A DNA stretch of 64,000 nucleotides, from contig NC_045437.1 in NCBI RefSeq assembly GCF_002776525.5, positions 139,350,209 to 139,414,208 of the forward strand, given 5' to 3'. This stretch comes from Piliocolobus tephrosceles (taxonomy: Eukaryota; Chordata; Mammalia; Primates; Cercopithecidae). This document shows positions 1-11,437 of the stretch, in pieces. The position numbers were made by a program, and so were the translations under genes. The notes beneath the pieces were generated by a model. It ran no database searches. It saw only the letters and a program-made list of their open reading frames with translations, and was not told where the DNA came from. Each line of letters begins with the position of its first letter. The stretch's first letter is position 1.

Positions 1-734
1 CTGGCTTGTGGTGGTGATTGCGCAATTATAAATTTACGCAAGTCATTTAATTGCACATTTGCAATGGGTGAATTTTATGGCATGTAAATTATAATAATAA
101 GGCTATTTAAGTAATGGAATGTCCCCTCTTAGCCTCTTATTAGCTAGCTGAAAGCCTTTTAGGAGAATTAGACTAGAAGAGAAAGAGAGAAGAAAAAATA
201 TGCCTCCTCCAGAAATTGTTCTGAAAAGTTTCTAACTATAAGCTTATGTTTTTCTTGCAATTCTATATTCTATCAGGAGAGATTCATTAGAGATGAATGG
301 GGGTTGAGTGGGGATAGCCAGGAGATTTCTAAAACATTTGTGGATGTTGTTTGAAGGTTAGCTGACTCTGGAAGACATGGATGTATTGGGAGCCAAAGAA
401 ATGATGGTTGAAACAGTTTGCTATTTCTCTGTGTAGAAAGATCATTGGGCCAACATGTCTGTTTTATAGCTTTAGGACTCAGTAATTCACCATACATGAT
501 CTCTTACATGACATCATTCGAATCACTGAGGCACTTATAAAAATGCAGGTTCCTAAATCAACACTCTGGGGTAGGGCTTGAGAATCAACACTTTAACCAA
601 CTTCCCAGGTGGTTGTCGTGCCCACTGAAGTTTGAGAACCACTTCTCCAGTCAGTAATGTCGAGTAATTGGTAGAAAAATTTATCAGGAAACATGTACAA
701 CAAGCACCAGATGAGAAGTGTTAAATTAAACTAA
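1..734. other. Intergenic DNA, nothing recognised
   Basis: AT-rich single-copy-looking sequence. No long open frame, repeat family or splice-flanked exon could be recognised by eye. Confidence 0.5.
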
Positions 735-1008
735 ACTTGTAATTCTAGCATTTGGAAGGCTGAGGTAGGAGGCGGTCAGGAGTTCAAGATCAGCCTGAGC
801 AACATAGCAAGATCCCATCTCTACAAAAATTAGCTGACCACAGTAGTGCATACCTGTAGTTTCAGATACTTGGGATGCTGAAGGAGGAGGATTTCTTGAG
901 CCCAGGAGTTCAAGGCTACAGTGAGTGAGGATCACCACTGCACTACAACCTGGGTGACAGAATAAGACCCTGTCTCAAAAAAAAAAAAAGAAAAGAAAAG
1001 AAAAAAAA
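735..1008 (+). repeat. Alu, old (AluJ-like), 5' trimmed
   Basis: The text follows the Alu consensus from the 'cctgtaatcccagcactttgg' block through both arms to 'gaccctgtctc' plus an A-rich tail with interspersed G. It is highly diverged and lacks the first bases of the left arm, which fits an AluJ-age copy. Confidence 0.85.
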
Positions 1009-1009
1009 G

Positions 1010-1397
1010 TTAAACTGGCCTGGGGCTGTCTCCCTACTTGTGTCTTTGCATAAGACACTGCAACCTAACTTAGTATGCAAACTAACTGAAAACCTAATTT
1101 AAGTGTATACTTTTTTGTAACAAATAGCTGAGTCTCAGCCAATCACAGTTGCCTAGTCAGTCAATCACAGGCAGCCAACTGAGCAGACCATGCTCAGATA
1201 GGGCAAATGTTGAGCCTTAACAAATCAAGTTCTCTATGTCCTTCACTTCCGTTTTGTGTCCATAAAAGTTATCTGACCACAGTGCAGCCGGGAGCTCTCT
1301 GAACCTATTCTGGTCTTGGGGTTGCCTAATTCATGAATCATTCTTTGCTCAATTAAACACTGTTAAATCTCATCTGTCTGTAGGTTTTCTTTTAACA
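1010..1397 (+). repeat. Probable solo ERV LTR, family not assigned
   Basis: It begins near a TG, has two 'caatcaca' motifs, a TATA-like 'cataaaa', an 'aattaaac' poly(A)-type signal and a U5-like end reading '...tcttttaaca'. This is the organisation of a class I ERV LTR. There is no internal proviral sequence next to it. The family name is uncertain. Confidence 0.5.
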
Positions 1398-1500
1398 GAT
1401 ACCACAAGATTTAGGTTTTAATCTTGTAGAATACCAGTGGATTTTTGGAAGAGCAAGAAGGCACAGAGTTCATGCTCAGAAAATATATGTTAACTTAAGT

Positions 1501-1719
1501 CAGAGGTTGGCAAGCTTTTTCTATACAGAGCCAGATAGTAAATATTTTCACTTTTGTGGTCTATATGGTTTCTGTCACAACTACTCAACTTTGCCAATGT
1601 AGCATGAAGGCAGACTTAATATGTAAATGAATAGACATCCTGAGTTCCAATAAAACCTTTCTTCTAAAAACAGGTGTCAGGATAGATTTGGCCAATAGGC
1701 CATAGTTTACTAACCCCTG
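1501..1719 (-). mobile_element. MER5A DNA transposon (hAT-Charlie MITE)
   Basis: It starts 'cagaggttggca' and ends 'taacccctg', the imperfect terminal inverted repeats of MER5A. The interior matches the MER5A text read in reverse, including the 'ccaataaaacctt' block. The flanking 8-mers (acttaagt and ctttaggt) resemble a decayed 8-bp target duplication, which is typical of hAT elements. It is non-autonomous. Confidence 0.8.
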
Positions 1720-2888
1720 CTTTAGGTTATTTCAAAAGAAGACATAAATCAGATAAGATTAGTATTAATATTTGGCCCAAAAGGCCTATCATTCATCTTG
1801 TGAGGAAGTAAAAGTCCACAAAATCTCCTACTCTCCAAAACCAGCAATGGAAGCTCCATCTCTCCCTTGACAGAAGAGCCCCCCAAACTGGCTAGTGCTC
1901 CTTTTAGTGCCAGAAACAATGATGAGTTTTGTCATGCTGATACTGGCAGCCAACCACCTTTCTCTCACTACCTACCTCCTATTATCACACAACCACCGCT
2001 GAAGTCCTTAGCTATGTGGGCCCGTGGCTTAAGTGAGGTTCAGGCTGTGATCCAGGGAAAGGGCTTTTGTGGCTTTGTGAATGGGGGTCAGAAATCTAGG
2101 AAATGAAGATTTTCCAGTTGTCTACCACTACACATGGACATCACTAAACCTATGAACTTCGAGTTCCTGAAGTTCCTCATCTGTAACTTGGAGACTATAA
2201 TCCCTACCCTTCTTCCCCCTAGATTTGCTAACATCAGTGAGATCCTGGATGGGTCAAGTGCTTGGGGACCTGCATAGTCTACTACCCATGGGAGCACTCT
2301 GCTTATGTGAATATTATCATCAGCTGCCTGGCTTCATTCCCTCGCCCCCACGTAGCTTCCTATTTTTTTCTTCCTTATTGATCCACACTTTTGAACAGGG
2401 AATCATGAGCAGGTTGAAGGGAAATCTTAGATCTGAAGTTAAATTTGAGAGAGAAAAATGCCCCCAGTTGTATAGCATGTTCTTCACTGAATTTATGACA
2501 GAGAACCATGGCCTAGGAGAGGGGCTGACCACAACCAAATGCCCAGCGGTAAACTTTAATGTGGAGGGATTTTTTTGAACTGCTTCTTTCTTTGTCTTTG
2601 AGTAAGTGGATGAGAAGGGGTTGCTTGAAACTGGACTTCAATGTCGACTTTCTTCTTGCAAAAATTCAGGGGGAAAGCCAGTGCCTGAGGGGCATTTCAG
2701 GGAGAAGATTCAGCACACCAAAGACACCTACTATATGCCCAACACACATAGTTCCTAAGAATGAAAGGGAACACAAAGATGACAGCCCCTCTCCTCCTAG
2801 AGTTTACTGGCTCCAGCTCGGGGGAGGTGTGACTAACAGATATATGCCTCATCTCTCTCTTCTAGCACTTGATGAGGTCTTCGTGTAT
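1720..2888. other. Intergenic single-copy DNA
   Basis: No repeat family recognised. Short open frames on both strands (up to about 120 codons) lack splice context or known motifs, and the longest runs into the T-tract of the next Alu. No gene is called here. Confidence 0.5.
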
Positions 2889-2890
<2 letters not shown>

Positions 2891-2919
<29 letters not shown>

Positions 2920-3174
2920 GAGATGGAGCCTTGCTGTTTTGCCCAGGCTGGAGTGCAGTGGCGTGATCTCTGCTCACTGCAACCTCTACCTCCCATGTTC
3001 AAACGATTCTCCTGCCTCAGCCTCCCAAGTAGCTGGGATTACAGGTGTAAGCTACCACACCCAGCTAGTTTTTGTATTTTTAGTGGAGATGGGGTTTCTC
3101 CATGTTGGCCAGACTGGTCTTGAATACCTGACCTCAAGTGATCCACCCACCTCAGCCTCCCAAAGTTCTGGGAT
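2891..3174 (-). repeat. Alu, antisense, 5' truncated
   Basis: A T-run of about 29 nt (the poly(A) of a minus-strand copy) is followed by 'gagatggagccttgctg' and the full reverse Alu up to 'caaagttctgggat'. The last 25-30 bp, the Alu 5' end, are missing. Confidence 0.95.
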
Positions 3175-3403
3175 CCTCCAGTATTCTTAACATATCCTTT
3201 GTAAAATTTTAATTTTGTTACAAAATAGCACATTCATATTAATTTTTAAATGTGCCTTTAAAATAAAAAGAAAACATTGGAATTAAAATATGAAATTCCC
3301 ACATCTGCTTCACCCCTAAGTGTCCACTTATATTCTCACACTGCAGAAGGAATTACTGTGAGTCCTTCCAGATCTTTCTCAAGCATAAACAACCATGTGT
3401 ATA

Positions 3404-3723
3404 AAAGATGTGTATGGGCCAGGCACAGTGGCTCACACCTGTAATCCCAGCACTTTGGGAAGCCAAGGCGGGTGGATCACGAGGTCAGAAAATCAAGATC
3501 ATCCTGGCTAACACGGTGAAACCCCGTCTCTACTAAAAATACAAAAAATTAGTTGGACATGGTGGCGAGCGCCTATAGTCCCAGCTACTCGGGAGGCTGA
3601 GGCAGGAGAATGGCGTGAACCCAGGAGGCGGAGCTTGCAGTGAGCCGAGATGGCGCCACTGCACTCCAGCCTAGGTGACAGAGTGAGACTCCATTTTGAA
3701 AAAAAAAAAGAAAGATGTGTATG
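3404..3723 (+). repeat. AluY-like element with 13-bp target duplication
   Basis: A full-length Alu lies at 3,417-3,710. The right arm carries 'gaatggcgtgaaccc' and 'cggagcttgcag', which are AluY-type features. The 13-mer AAAGATGTGTATG occurs exactly on both sides (3,404-3,416 and 3,711-3,723), so the insertion is well delimited. Confidence 0.95.
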
Positions 3724-3759
3724 CATGTGTATTTTGCATGTTTGGGTTCTTGCAGTTGG

Positions 3760-4110
3760 AGATGTATGCAGTTTTATACTTTTCTCAGAAATGAATTGAA
3801 TCCATTTGTTTTTTGAAAAATGGGTTCATATTGTATTTAGTGTGATGAACATTTCATATTTCACAGTAATATATCCTAAATCTCCCTCCACGTCAGTATA
3901 TGCAGATGTGCTTGAGTCTTTTTAACAGCCATGGCAATATTTCACTCAATAGAATTAGAATAATTTATAAACAATTATCCTCCTGTGGTACATGCAGGTT
4001 GTCTCCATTTTTTGCTATTACAGATAGTGCTGCAGTAAACACCTTGGGGTATATGTGTGTGAGCATTTCTAGGAGAGATTATTAGAAATGAAACTGCAGA
4101 ATTATAAAAG
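3760..4110 (-). repeat. L1 3' fragment (old L1M), antisense
   Basis: Text such as 'ttgctattacagatagtgctgcagtaaacac' is the reverse of the segment near the end of L1 ORF2 and the 3' UTR in old primate L1 families. Boundaries are approximate. Confidence 0.6.
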
Positions 4111-4199
4111 GAATGTACTTTTTCAAATTTTTATAGATATTACCAAATTCACTTCCAGTAGTATGTTGTATTGTGGTATTGTAACCGAATAGCCTGGTG

Positions 4200-4570
4200 T
4201 CAACCCGCCATTTAAAGGTATTTTTTCCTCCCCCTTTCCTCTTTTCCCCTGCAGTTTCAAGCAGCCTCAGAATGCTTTCTTTCCTCCATTCTTTTTCTTT
4301 TCCCATTCTATGCTCCCACGCCTTATGCCATTCCAACCCCTCTCTTTAAAAACTCCTGTGTTCCCTCCACAAATTGAAGAATAAACAATTTTGGAATGAA
4401 TTCCACCCACTTGCCCCTTGCTCTCATGGATAATAAAATCTCACTTTCTTTTTATCACACCTCACTCATGTTTCTTTCTACAAGCAGCGAGCAGCCAGAC
4501 CTTTTGCTGGTTACAATAGATTGTTGTCATTTTATTGTGTTTTTCCTCGGTCAGCAGGGAGGACTTACCA
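4200..4570 (+). repeat. Possible ERV LTR remnant
   Basis: Contains 'gaataaacaatttt' and 'ataataaaatctcacttt' followed by a U5-like pyrimidine-rich stretch and 'agcgagcagccagacc', which resembles the 3' half of a class I ERV LTR. There is no paired LTR. Family and limits are uncertain. Confidence 0.35.
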
Positions 4571-5514
4571 TGATCTCCCTTGCTGTATAGCTGCTAATGT
4601 TCAAGTTGTACTTGCCCTTTATGGTGAACATCTGCTCTGCTACCCAGCATCTAGCCTCCTTTTTTTTTCTGGTAATTACTCTCTGATTTTCCTTTGGAAA
4701 ACCACTTCTGCCACTCCCCATATATATAGATCTGGTGAGGCTGACTCTGTCTCCAATCGAGGGGTGAGCCAGTGACCTAATCCTGACCACTAGGGTCACA
4801 GTGATTGGTTCAGGTATGTGCATGTGCACGGGTCCCAATCTAGACAACAGGAGTTAGTGCCAAGACTATTCCTGGAGCTACCAGGCAAAAGGGAGAGTGG
4901 GTATGAAACTGTCTGTCCTTTCTGTCCCCCTACCAAAGCAGAATCCAATCCAAATGACCCCTAACCCCACTGAGGGACAGGGCCCCAGGGACAGGGCAGG
5001 GTCAAATCTCTGAGTGCTTCAGTTTGTGCATCTGTAAAATGAGGAGGTTGGACTCTGTGACCTCTAAAACCAATTTAGCTCATATGATTGTGCATGCATG
5101 AAACCCACAGAATGCACATGATCAAGCATGAACCCCAAAGTAAGCTCTGAGTGATAATGATGTGTCAGTGTAGGTTCACGGATGTAACAAATGTCCCACT
5201 CTATTGCTGGATGTCAATAGTAGGGGATGCTGTGAATGCATGGGGCTGGGGGTATATGGGAACTCTCTGCTCCTTCGGCTCAATTTTGCTGTGAACCTAA
5301 GACTGCTCTAAAAGAATGGTCTATCATTTATTTTTAAAGACAACATTTGGTTTTGGTAGATAGTCTCTAAAATGGGAACCATATTTTAGATGCTATGCCT
5401 GGTTCTGTCCTAAACATAGTGTCTTTGTGTGTGCTCACTTCTCCTCTCTGGGCCTCAGTATCACAATGCATAGAATGAAGGGACTGTTATGCCTCTAACT
5501 AAGTACTATGAGTC

Positions 5515-5580
5515 TATGATATCTATATCTATTATATATATACATATGCACACACACGTACATACATATGTTTTCATTCA
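5515..5580. repeat. Degenerate (TA/CA)n microsatellite
   Basis: Alternating purine-pyrimidine tract with 'tatatatatacatatgcacacacacgtacatacatatg'-type runs, impure and short. Confidence 0.8.
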
Positions 5581-5744
5581 TGGTTTTCAACACATATGTT
5601 TTTATCCATGGTTCCTGGCTCATAATTCCCATAGCCCTTGTAAGAGTAAAGAGAATCTGTTTATCTCTAGCTTTCTCCTGCCCTCCTTTCACCTGCCCAA
5701 GGCAGGACTCTAATTTGATTGTAGGTCATAAGACCCTTATTCCA

Positions 5745-6460
5745 GAGGGGGTCTAGCTCCATCCCCTCGAGTAAGGAATGCTGCATAGAGAGGCCAAGAA
5801 GAATCTGGACAGGACTTGCTGGTTTAAATCATACCCTTTTTGTCCAATCACATTCCAACATGGCTATCCATGCTTCAATCATGCCTATCCAACGAAGTCT
5901 CCATAAAAAACCTAAAGGGATGAGGTTCAAGGAGCTTCTGGATAACCGAACACAAATGGGCTGATAGAAAGGTGAACAAAAATTTATCTATGTACCACGA
6001 GGATGGCACATCCCAACTCCCCAAGAACAGAATCTCTTGTGCTCAGAACACTTCCAGACCTCACCCTATGTATCCCTTAATCTGGCTGTTTATTTGTATC
6101 CTTTAAAATAGTCTTTGCAATAAACTAGGAAGCATGAGTGTTTTCCTGAGTTCTGTGGGCTGCTCTAGCAAATTAATCAAACCCGAAGAGGGTGTTGCGG
6201 GAACTCCACCTTGAAGCTTGTGGAGGCCTGAACTTGCAACTGGTGGGAAGGAGGAGGTGGTCTTGTGGGACTGAACCCTCAATCTGTGGTTTCTGAGGCT
6301 GTCTCCAAGTAGACAGAGTCAGAATTAAGTTGAATTGGAGGACACCCAGCTGGTGTCCACTGTAGAATTCATTGCTTCTTGATGTGTGGGGAGAAACCCA
6401 CACATTTTGTCACCAAAGTGTTGGTTGTTGTTGTTGAGTGAGAGAAGAGAAAAAAGCATA
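5745..6460 (+). repeat. Probable ERV (ERVL-type) LTR, family not assigned
   Basis: The stretch includes 'ccataaaaaacc', a 'gcaataaact' poly(A)-type signal, and a long tail with 'ggacacccagctggtgtcc' and 'ggggagaaacccacacattttg'. I associate these with a mammalian ERVL-group LTR. There is no internal proviral text beside it, so it is best read as a solo LTR. Confidence 0.5.
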
Positions 6461-6479
6461 GTTTGAATTTGTGTTTTTT

Positions 6480-6680
6480 TCCAGGAAGGAAGGGAGGAAG
6501 GGAGGAAGGGAGGAAGGGAGGAAGGAAGGAAGGGAGGAAGGGAGGAAGGAAGGAAGGAAGGAAGGAAGGAAGGAAGGAAGGAAGGAAGGNNNNNNNNNNG
6601 AAGGAAGGAAGGAAGGAAGGAAGGAAGGAAGGAAGGAAGGAAGGAAAGAAAGAAGGAAGGGAGGGAAGGAAGGAAAAGAA
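6480..6680 (+). repeat. (GGAA)n / (GGGA)n microsatellite with assembly gap
   Basis: A purine-only array of GGAA and GGGAGGAA units of about 190 bp, broken by exactly ten N at 6,590-6,599. The true length is therefore unknown. Predicted proteins across it are translation artefacts. Confidence 0.95.
6590..6599. other. Assembly gap (10 N)
   Basis: Ten consecutive N inside the GGAA array. The array continues in the same phase type on both sides, which is consistent with an unresolved tandem repeat. Confidence 1.
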
Positions 6681-6984
6681 AATCACAAAACCATTAAGTG
6701 GTAGCTAAGGGAATTAGAGAAGAAGTCAGACTGAGCCAGAGCCATCAATGGTGTCCTCTTTGGGACAGAACAGTATGCTCTTTGGGAGAAGGAAATGGGT
6801 TGGCCCAGGAGCCACATCTTGGTCTTCAGTTCAGATTGAATGAGAAAAGCTCAATGCCCCAAAAAAGAATGTTACGTTTATGTGATGAGTACTAAGTGAG
6901 CACTAATTGTGTGCACAGACTTATGGAAGGTGCTGTAACCCAACCAGGAAAGTGCATGCATTTAAATACTACAGCCTAATGGTC

Positions 6985-7040
6985 AATGGTTTGCTTCTGA
7001 AGTCAAATAGGTCTGGGTTTGAATATTGGCTGTATAACTG
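6985..7040 (+). repeat. MIR, left part, split by a provirus
   Basis: 'caaataggtctgggtttgaatattggct' matches the MIR 5'/core text. The remainder of the MIR reappears after the provirus at 9,939, which marks this as the insertion site. Confidence 0.65.
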
Positions 7041-7535
7041 TGATAGGCTGAGTAATAGCCCCCAAAGATATCCATGTTTTGATGCTCAGAAACTACAAAT
7101 ATTACCTTATATGGGATTTTGTAGATATGAGCAAATTAAGGATCTTGAAATGAGAGGATTATCCAAGTGGACCCTAAATGTAATTCCAAGTATCTTTATA
7201 AGAGAGAGGCAGAAGGAGATTTGACTGCCAACAAAGGAGAAGAAGACCATGTGATAGAAACAGAGTCAAAGAGAGAAGATACTACGTGAAGATCAAGGAA
7301 GGGTTCTTGAGCCAAGGAGTGCAATGAATGTAGTTTGAAAAGCTGGAAAAGAGAAGAAAATAGATTCTCCCCTAGAGTTTCTAGAAGGAGCATGGCCCTG
7401 CCAAAACCTTGACTTCAGCCCATTAAAACTAATTTCAGATTTCTGGACTCCAGAACCATAAGAGAATAAATTTATGTTGTTTTAAGGCACTGAGTTTGTA
7501 GCAATTTGTTACAGCAGCTATAGGAAACTAATACA
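7041..7535 (+). repeat. 5' LTR of the MaLR-type element
   Basis: Starts 'tgataggctgagtaat' and ends 'aggaaactaatacag', with 'gagaataaattt' as a poly(A)-type signal about 60 bp before the end. It pairs with the copy at 9,444. Confidence 0.75.
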
Positions 7536-9443
7536 GATTTTTGCACTGAAAGTGTAGTGTTGCTGTAAGAAATATCTAAAAATGTGGAAGTGGCTTTGGA
7601 ATTGGGTGATGGGCAGAGGCTACAAGAACTTTGAGGCATATGATATAAAAAGCCTAGAGTTTTTTGAATAGACGGTTGGTAGACTTACGGGTGTTAAAAA
7701 CTCAGGCAGTGAGGACCCAGGAGAAGTGAAGAGAATGGTAGAGAAAGAGTATATTAGCTTAGAGAATTCCTATATTGTCATAAGCAGATTGTTGGTAGAC
7801 ATGTGAACACTAAAGGTGCTGCTAGTGACAGCTAAGAAAGAAATAATGAATATGTTTTTAGGAACAGGTGGAAAGGGGATCGCTGTGGACTGAAGTGTGT
7901 ATTCCCAGAATTCATATGTTGACTTTAAATCCCAATGAGACTACATTTGAAGATAGGGTTTAGGGGAGGTAATTAAGGTTAAAGGAGGTCATAAGGGTGG
8001 GATCCTCGTCTGGCAGGACTGGTGATCTTATGAGAGAAGGGGAAGAGAGAGAGCTCTCTTTCTCTTTCCACATGCACACAACAGGGAAAAGACCATGTGA
8101 AGACACAGCAAGGAGGCAGCTGTCTGCAAGCCAGGAAGAGGGCTCTGACCAGGAACCAAATCAGCCAAAACTCAGATCTTGGATTTCCCAGCCTCTATAG
8201 CTGTGAGTTAGTAAATATATGTTGTTTAAGCCACCCAGTCTAGGTACTTTCTTCAGTCCAGGCTAACTAAGACAGGGATTTTTACATATAGTGACAAAAA
8301 GCTTAGCTAAATTGTGTCCTGTAGTTCTGTAGAAAGCAGAACTTGTAAGTGATGAGCTTGGATATTTAAATGAAGTGATTTCTAAGCAAAATGTTAAAGT
8401 TGTAGCCTGGTTTCTTCTTGTTGCCTATAGTAAAATGTGAGAGGAAGGAGATAAACTGAGAGTCGTCTTAAAAAGAAACCAGGGCTTGATGATATGGGAA
8501 ATTCTCAGCCTATCCATATTGCCAAAGACACTAAAGTCATGAGGTTCATTGTCGGGAAAGTGTGCTCTGGAGAGAAAGCCAAGGTTGTAGCTGAATTATC
8601 TTTTGCTAGTGTGTAGGAAGAAGCAAAAGACCAAACTATTCACTCAGAGGGCTCTTTGAAGAGATCCAGTATGTGACTCATGGATCCCCTCAACCATCTC
8701 AGCAGAATCCAGAAACAGAGATGGAATTTTCCAGAAAGCATCTGTGTGGGACCCTCTTATCTAATGAAGTGAACCACGTGCTATACATGAGAGGCCCACA
8801 GGGTTTTGAGAAATGTTTTACCAGCAGAAACACTTTCAGTTTGGACTGAAAGTGACAGAGAGAGAACAAAATGAATGAAGGTTGTTGGGTTCCCCAAAAT
8901 TCTACAAACACAAACAGGTGGATAAAGCTACTCAGCTCCAAATATGTACTAGCCTTCAAGGAAAAAGGAAGATGAATACAAAAATAGAACCTTGAGCCCA
9001 GAGGAAGCCCCAAGACACAAAGGATTATTCCCAGGCCTGGAAACCTAATGAGGTTACCTGGTTGGGTTTCTAAATTGCTTGAGGCTGATGAATCCTTTCT
9101 TTTATTTTTCTCCCTTTTGGAATGAGAACATTTGTAACTATTATCCTATGCCTATGCCGCTATTGTATTTTAGAGACAGATGACTTGTTTTCAAGTTTAC
9201 AGATCAACAGATGAAGTAGAATTTTTTCTCAAATGAATTGTATTTCTGGTTTCATCCCTACCTGATTTAGGTAATTTAGATGATGCGATCTGGGACTTTT
9301 TAGCTGAGAGTATTTAGATAAGATTTGGGACTTGAATTGATGATATAATGGTTTGAGACTTTTGGAGATGTTATTATAGCACGAGGTCAATGTATTTCAC
9401 ATGTGGGATGGATGAGAATCACTGGGGGTCAGAGAGAAGACTA
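7536..9443 (+). mobile_element. Internal region of the MaLR-type element
   Basis: About 1.5 kb of degraded MaLR internal sequence, interrupted by the nested LTR. It closes with a purine-rich stretch ('ctgggggtcagagagaagac') immediately before the 3' LTR, in the position of a polypurine tract. Stops occur in all frames, so no protein is called. Confidence 0.65.
7884..8274 (+). repeat. Nested solo LTR (MaLR/MLT1-like)
   Basis: Contains 'ccagaattcatatgttga', 'gtaattaaggttaaaggaggtcat' and 'ttgtttaagccacccagtct', the order seen in MaLR-family LTRs, and ends near 'ctaactaagaca'. It interrupts the internal region of the larger provirus, so it inserted later. Confidence 0.65.
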
Positions 9444-9938
9444 TGAAAGATGAATAATGATTCCCAAAGACATCCACATCTTACTGCAAATATTACCTTA
9501 TATGAAACTTTGCAGATGTGATTGAGTTAGGGATCCTGAGACGGGAGCTTTATCCTGGATTATCCTTATGTTTAATCTCAAGTAGCCTTATAGGAGGAAA
9601 ACAAAGGGAGATTTAACTACAGACAAGAGATAAGAAGACCATGGGATAGAAGCAGAGTCAGAGAGAGAAGACACTATGGGAATATCAGGGAAGGAACCAC
9701 GAGCCAAGGGATGTACAGAATGCTCTAGAACCTAGGAAGAACAACAACAACAACAAAGAAAACAGATTCTCCTTCATAGCCTTTGGAGGAAGCATAACCC
9801 TACTGGCATCTTTACTTTGGCTCATTGAAACTGATTTAGGGCTTCTGGTCTTCAGAACTATGAGAACAAACTTGTATGTTGTTTTATGGCACTAAGTTTG
9901 TGGCAATTTGTTAGAGCAGCCATAGGAAACCAATACAG
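9444..9938 (+). repeat. 3' LTR of the MaLR-type element
   Basis: Co-linear with 7,041-7,535: shared blocks include 'attaccttatatg', 'agaagaccatg', 'gagccaagg' and the ending 'aggaaaccaatacag'. It carries an extra (CAA)n expansion near 9,742. Confidence 0.75.
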
Positions 9939-9990
9939 GCAAAGGAAAGGACCTCTGAGGCTTACTCCACATCTGTCAAATGGAAGCAAT
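9939..9990 (+). repeat. MIR, right part
   Basis: 'gacctctgaggcttactccacatctgtcaaatgg' continues the MIR core interrupted at 7,040 ('...cctctctgagcctcagtttcctcatctgtaaaatgg' type). Confidence 0.65.
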
Positions 9991-10690
9991 AACACATTCA
10001 TTCATTGAATATTTTTTGAGAGCCTACCATGAGCCAAGCCTAAGAACTGGGAAAGTGACCAAGTACTTCCCACTTTCATGGAGCTTAAATTCTAATGGGA
10101 GGAGATAAACAACAATGGGGATACACACACGTAATCAAGATAATTACAAATTGTGAGAAGCAACATGAAAAAAAAGCAGGGCTATGACTGAGAGTAACTA
10201 GTCAAGCAGAGGGGCCTCCTTTAGATAGGGTTGTCAAGGGAGGTCGTTGGAGCAGAAAAGTCTTGACCTAAGACCAGCATAACAAAAAGCAGAGGATAAA
10301 AAGTGCAGGCACAGAGAGCAGCAAATGCAGTATCCAAGGAGAGAAAGGACAAAGTCTATTGCAGGAAAAAAGGTCCATGTGACTGGAGCATACTGTTTTA
10401 GGGAGAGACATGAACAAGGTGAGTTGAAAGACGGATAGCAGCTGGATCCTGCAGAACCTTGTGGGTTGTGGTGAAGAATCCTGATATGTTCTCAGGTCAA
10501 TTTGGAGTGGGAGGAGGTTTCAGAAAGGGGAGTTGCATCATCATTTGCTATTGTGAGGAAATAGGTTTTAAACAGGGAAGTGGAGAGGCCAGGAAACTAG
10601 TTAGGAAGCCAGTTTTCCAAGCGAGGGATGATGCTGGATTGGATGAGAATGGAGGTGGTGAGGATGAAAGGTTGCTGTGAATATTGTTTA
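9990..10690 (+). repeat. Ancient mammalian interspersed repeat, unassigned
   Basis: Text of the type 'cctaccatgagccaagcc...catggagcttaaattctaatggga' and 'cctgcagaaccttgtgggttgtggt' recurs, diverged, at 19,690-20,650 and 25,510-25,860. This marks a dispersed ancient family (L2-like age). I cannot name it with confidence. Confidence 0.5.
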
Positions 10691-11019
10691 ACATAAAATG
10701 CTTAATAAATAGCAGCTCTCATTATGGTAATGATGATGATGATGATAACTGTGATTATCATTATTAGCTTTTGCTGAAAAAAAAAAAACAGATAAATGAA
10801 ACTCAGTTGGGTCATAAGAGCAGAGTTGACACCTGCAACAAGTGAGAGACCCCATTCCCGTTCACCAGAAGAAGCCACTTGCTGATGCCATTGACCGCTC
10901 CTCATCCCCAATTCACTCTCTGCAACAAGTTCAGAAACTTAGAAATGTGTCAGAGCCTATACCCACACACATGAATATGTGATTAGGCCACTGAGGGATT
11001 CTGAGGAATAGCTTTTCTT

Positions 11020-11096
11020 TCTTTTTTTTTAAGACAGAGTTTCACTCTTTTTGCCCAGGCTGAAGTGCAGTGGCATGATCTCGGCTCACTGTAACA
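11020..11096 (-). repeat. Alu fragment, antisense
   Basis: 'ttttaagacagagtttcactc...cggctcactgtaac' is the 3' portion of a minus-strand Alu that stops abruptly at 11,096. Confidence 0.85.
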
Positions 11097-11104
11097 GAGC
11101 TTGG

Positions 11105-11230
11105 AAATCAAAAGACCTGGGCTGGGTTAAAGTCCCTATCTCACCACTGAATCCCTATTCACTCACTGTGTTCCTTCTCCTATCTGGGCCTCAGGTGAGA
11201 CAGTATGAGTCAACAAAATGACCTTTCAAG
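11105..11230 (+). repeat. MIR fragment
   Basis: 'aaagacctgggctgggttaaagtccc' and 'cctatctgggcctcagg' follow the MIR core. Confidence 0.55.
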
Positions 11231-11437
11231 TTCCCTCCATCAATAAAATGATATAATAAAAATGGCTGTCCTGTCTCGGCACTGACTGTGACTCAGGCAC
11301 TGTACTTGTTTATTTTCTCATGTAATCCTCACACCTACCTAAAGACACCCTCATTAGTATTTTACAGTTGAGAAACACCAAAGCACAGCGTGGTGGCCAT
11401 CAGAAAGGGAGCAACATTGTTAGCATTAAAAATATTG

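Larger units (their letters stand above)
7041..9938 (+). mobile_element. MaLR-type endogenous retroelement with both LTRs
   Basis: Two copies of the same LTR of about 495 bp (7,041-7,535 and 9,444-9,938) in direct orientation flank about 1.9 kb. The overall size and LTR-internal-LTR order fit a non-autonomous ERVL-MaLR element. The internal part begins with the 'gtggaagtggctttggaattgggt' text that I recognise from MaLR internal sequences. It has no usable reading frame. By eye the two LTRs agree at roughly three quarters of positions, so the insertion is old. A second, unrelated-looking LTR sits inside at 7,884-8,274. The element splits a MIR, so the order of events is MIR, then this provirus, then the nested LTR. 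The exact MaLR subfamily (MST or MLT1) is not certain. Confidence 0.75.

Noticed and set aside
2918..3190. Protein-like frames with text such as SPRLECSGVISAHCNLYLPG
   Set aside because: Classic translation of antisense Alu, repeated at many Alu copies in the window; not genes.
3417..3710. Possible tRNA/7SL-type RNA gene
   Set aside because: The A/B-box-like motifs belong to Alu and MIR retroposons; no intact tRNA cloverleaf or 7SL gene was seen.
6369..6708. Low-complexity frames of Phe/Leu/Pro/Ser or Lys/Glu/Gly/Arg
   Set aside because: Translated GGAA microsatellite crossing an N gap.
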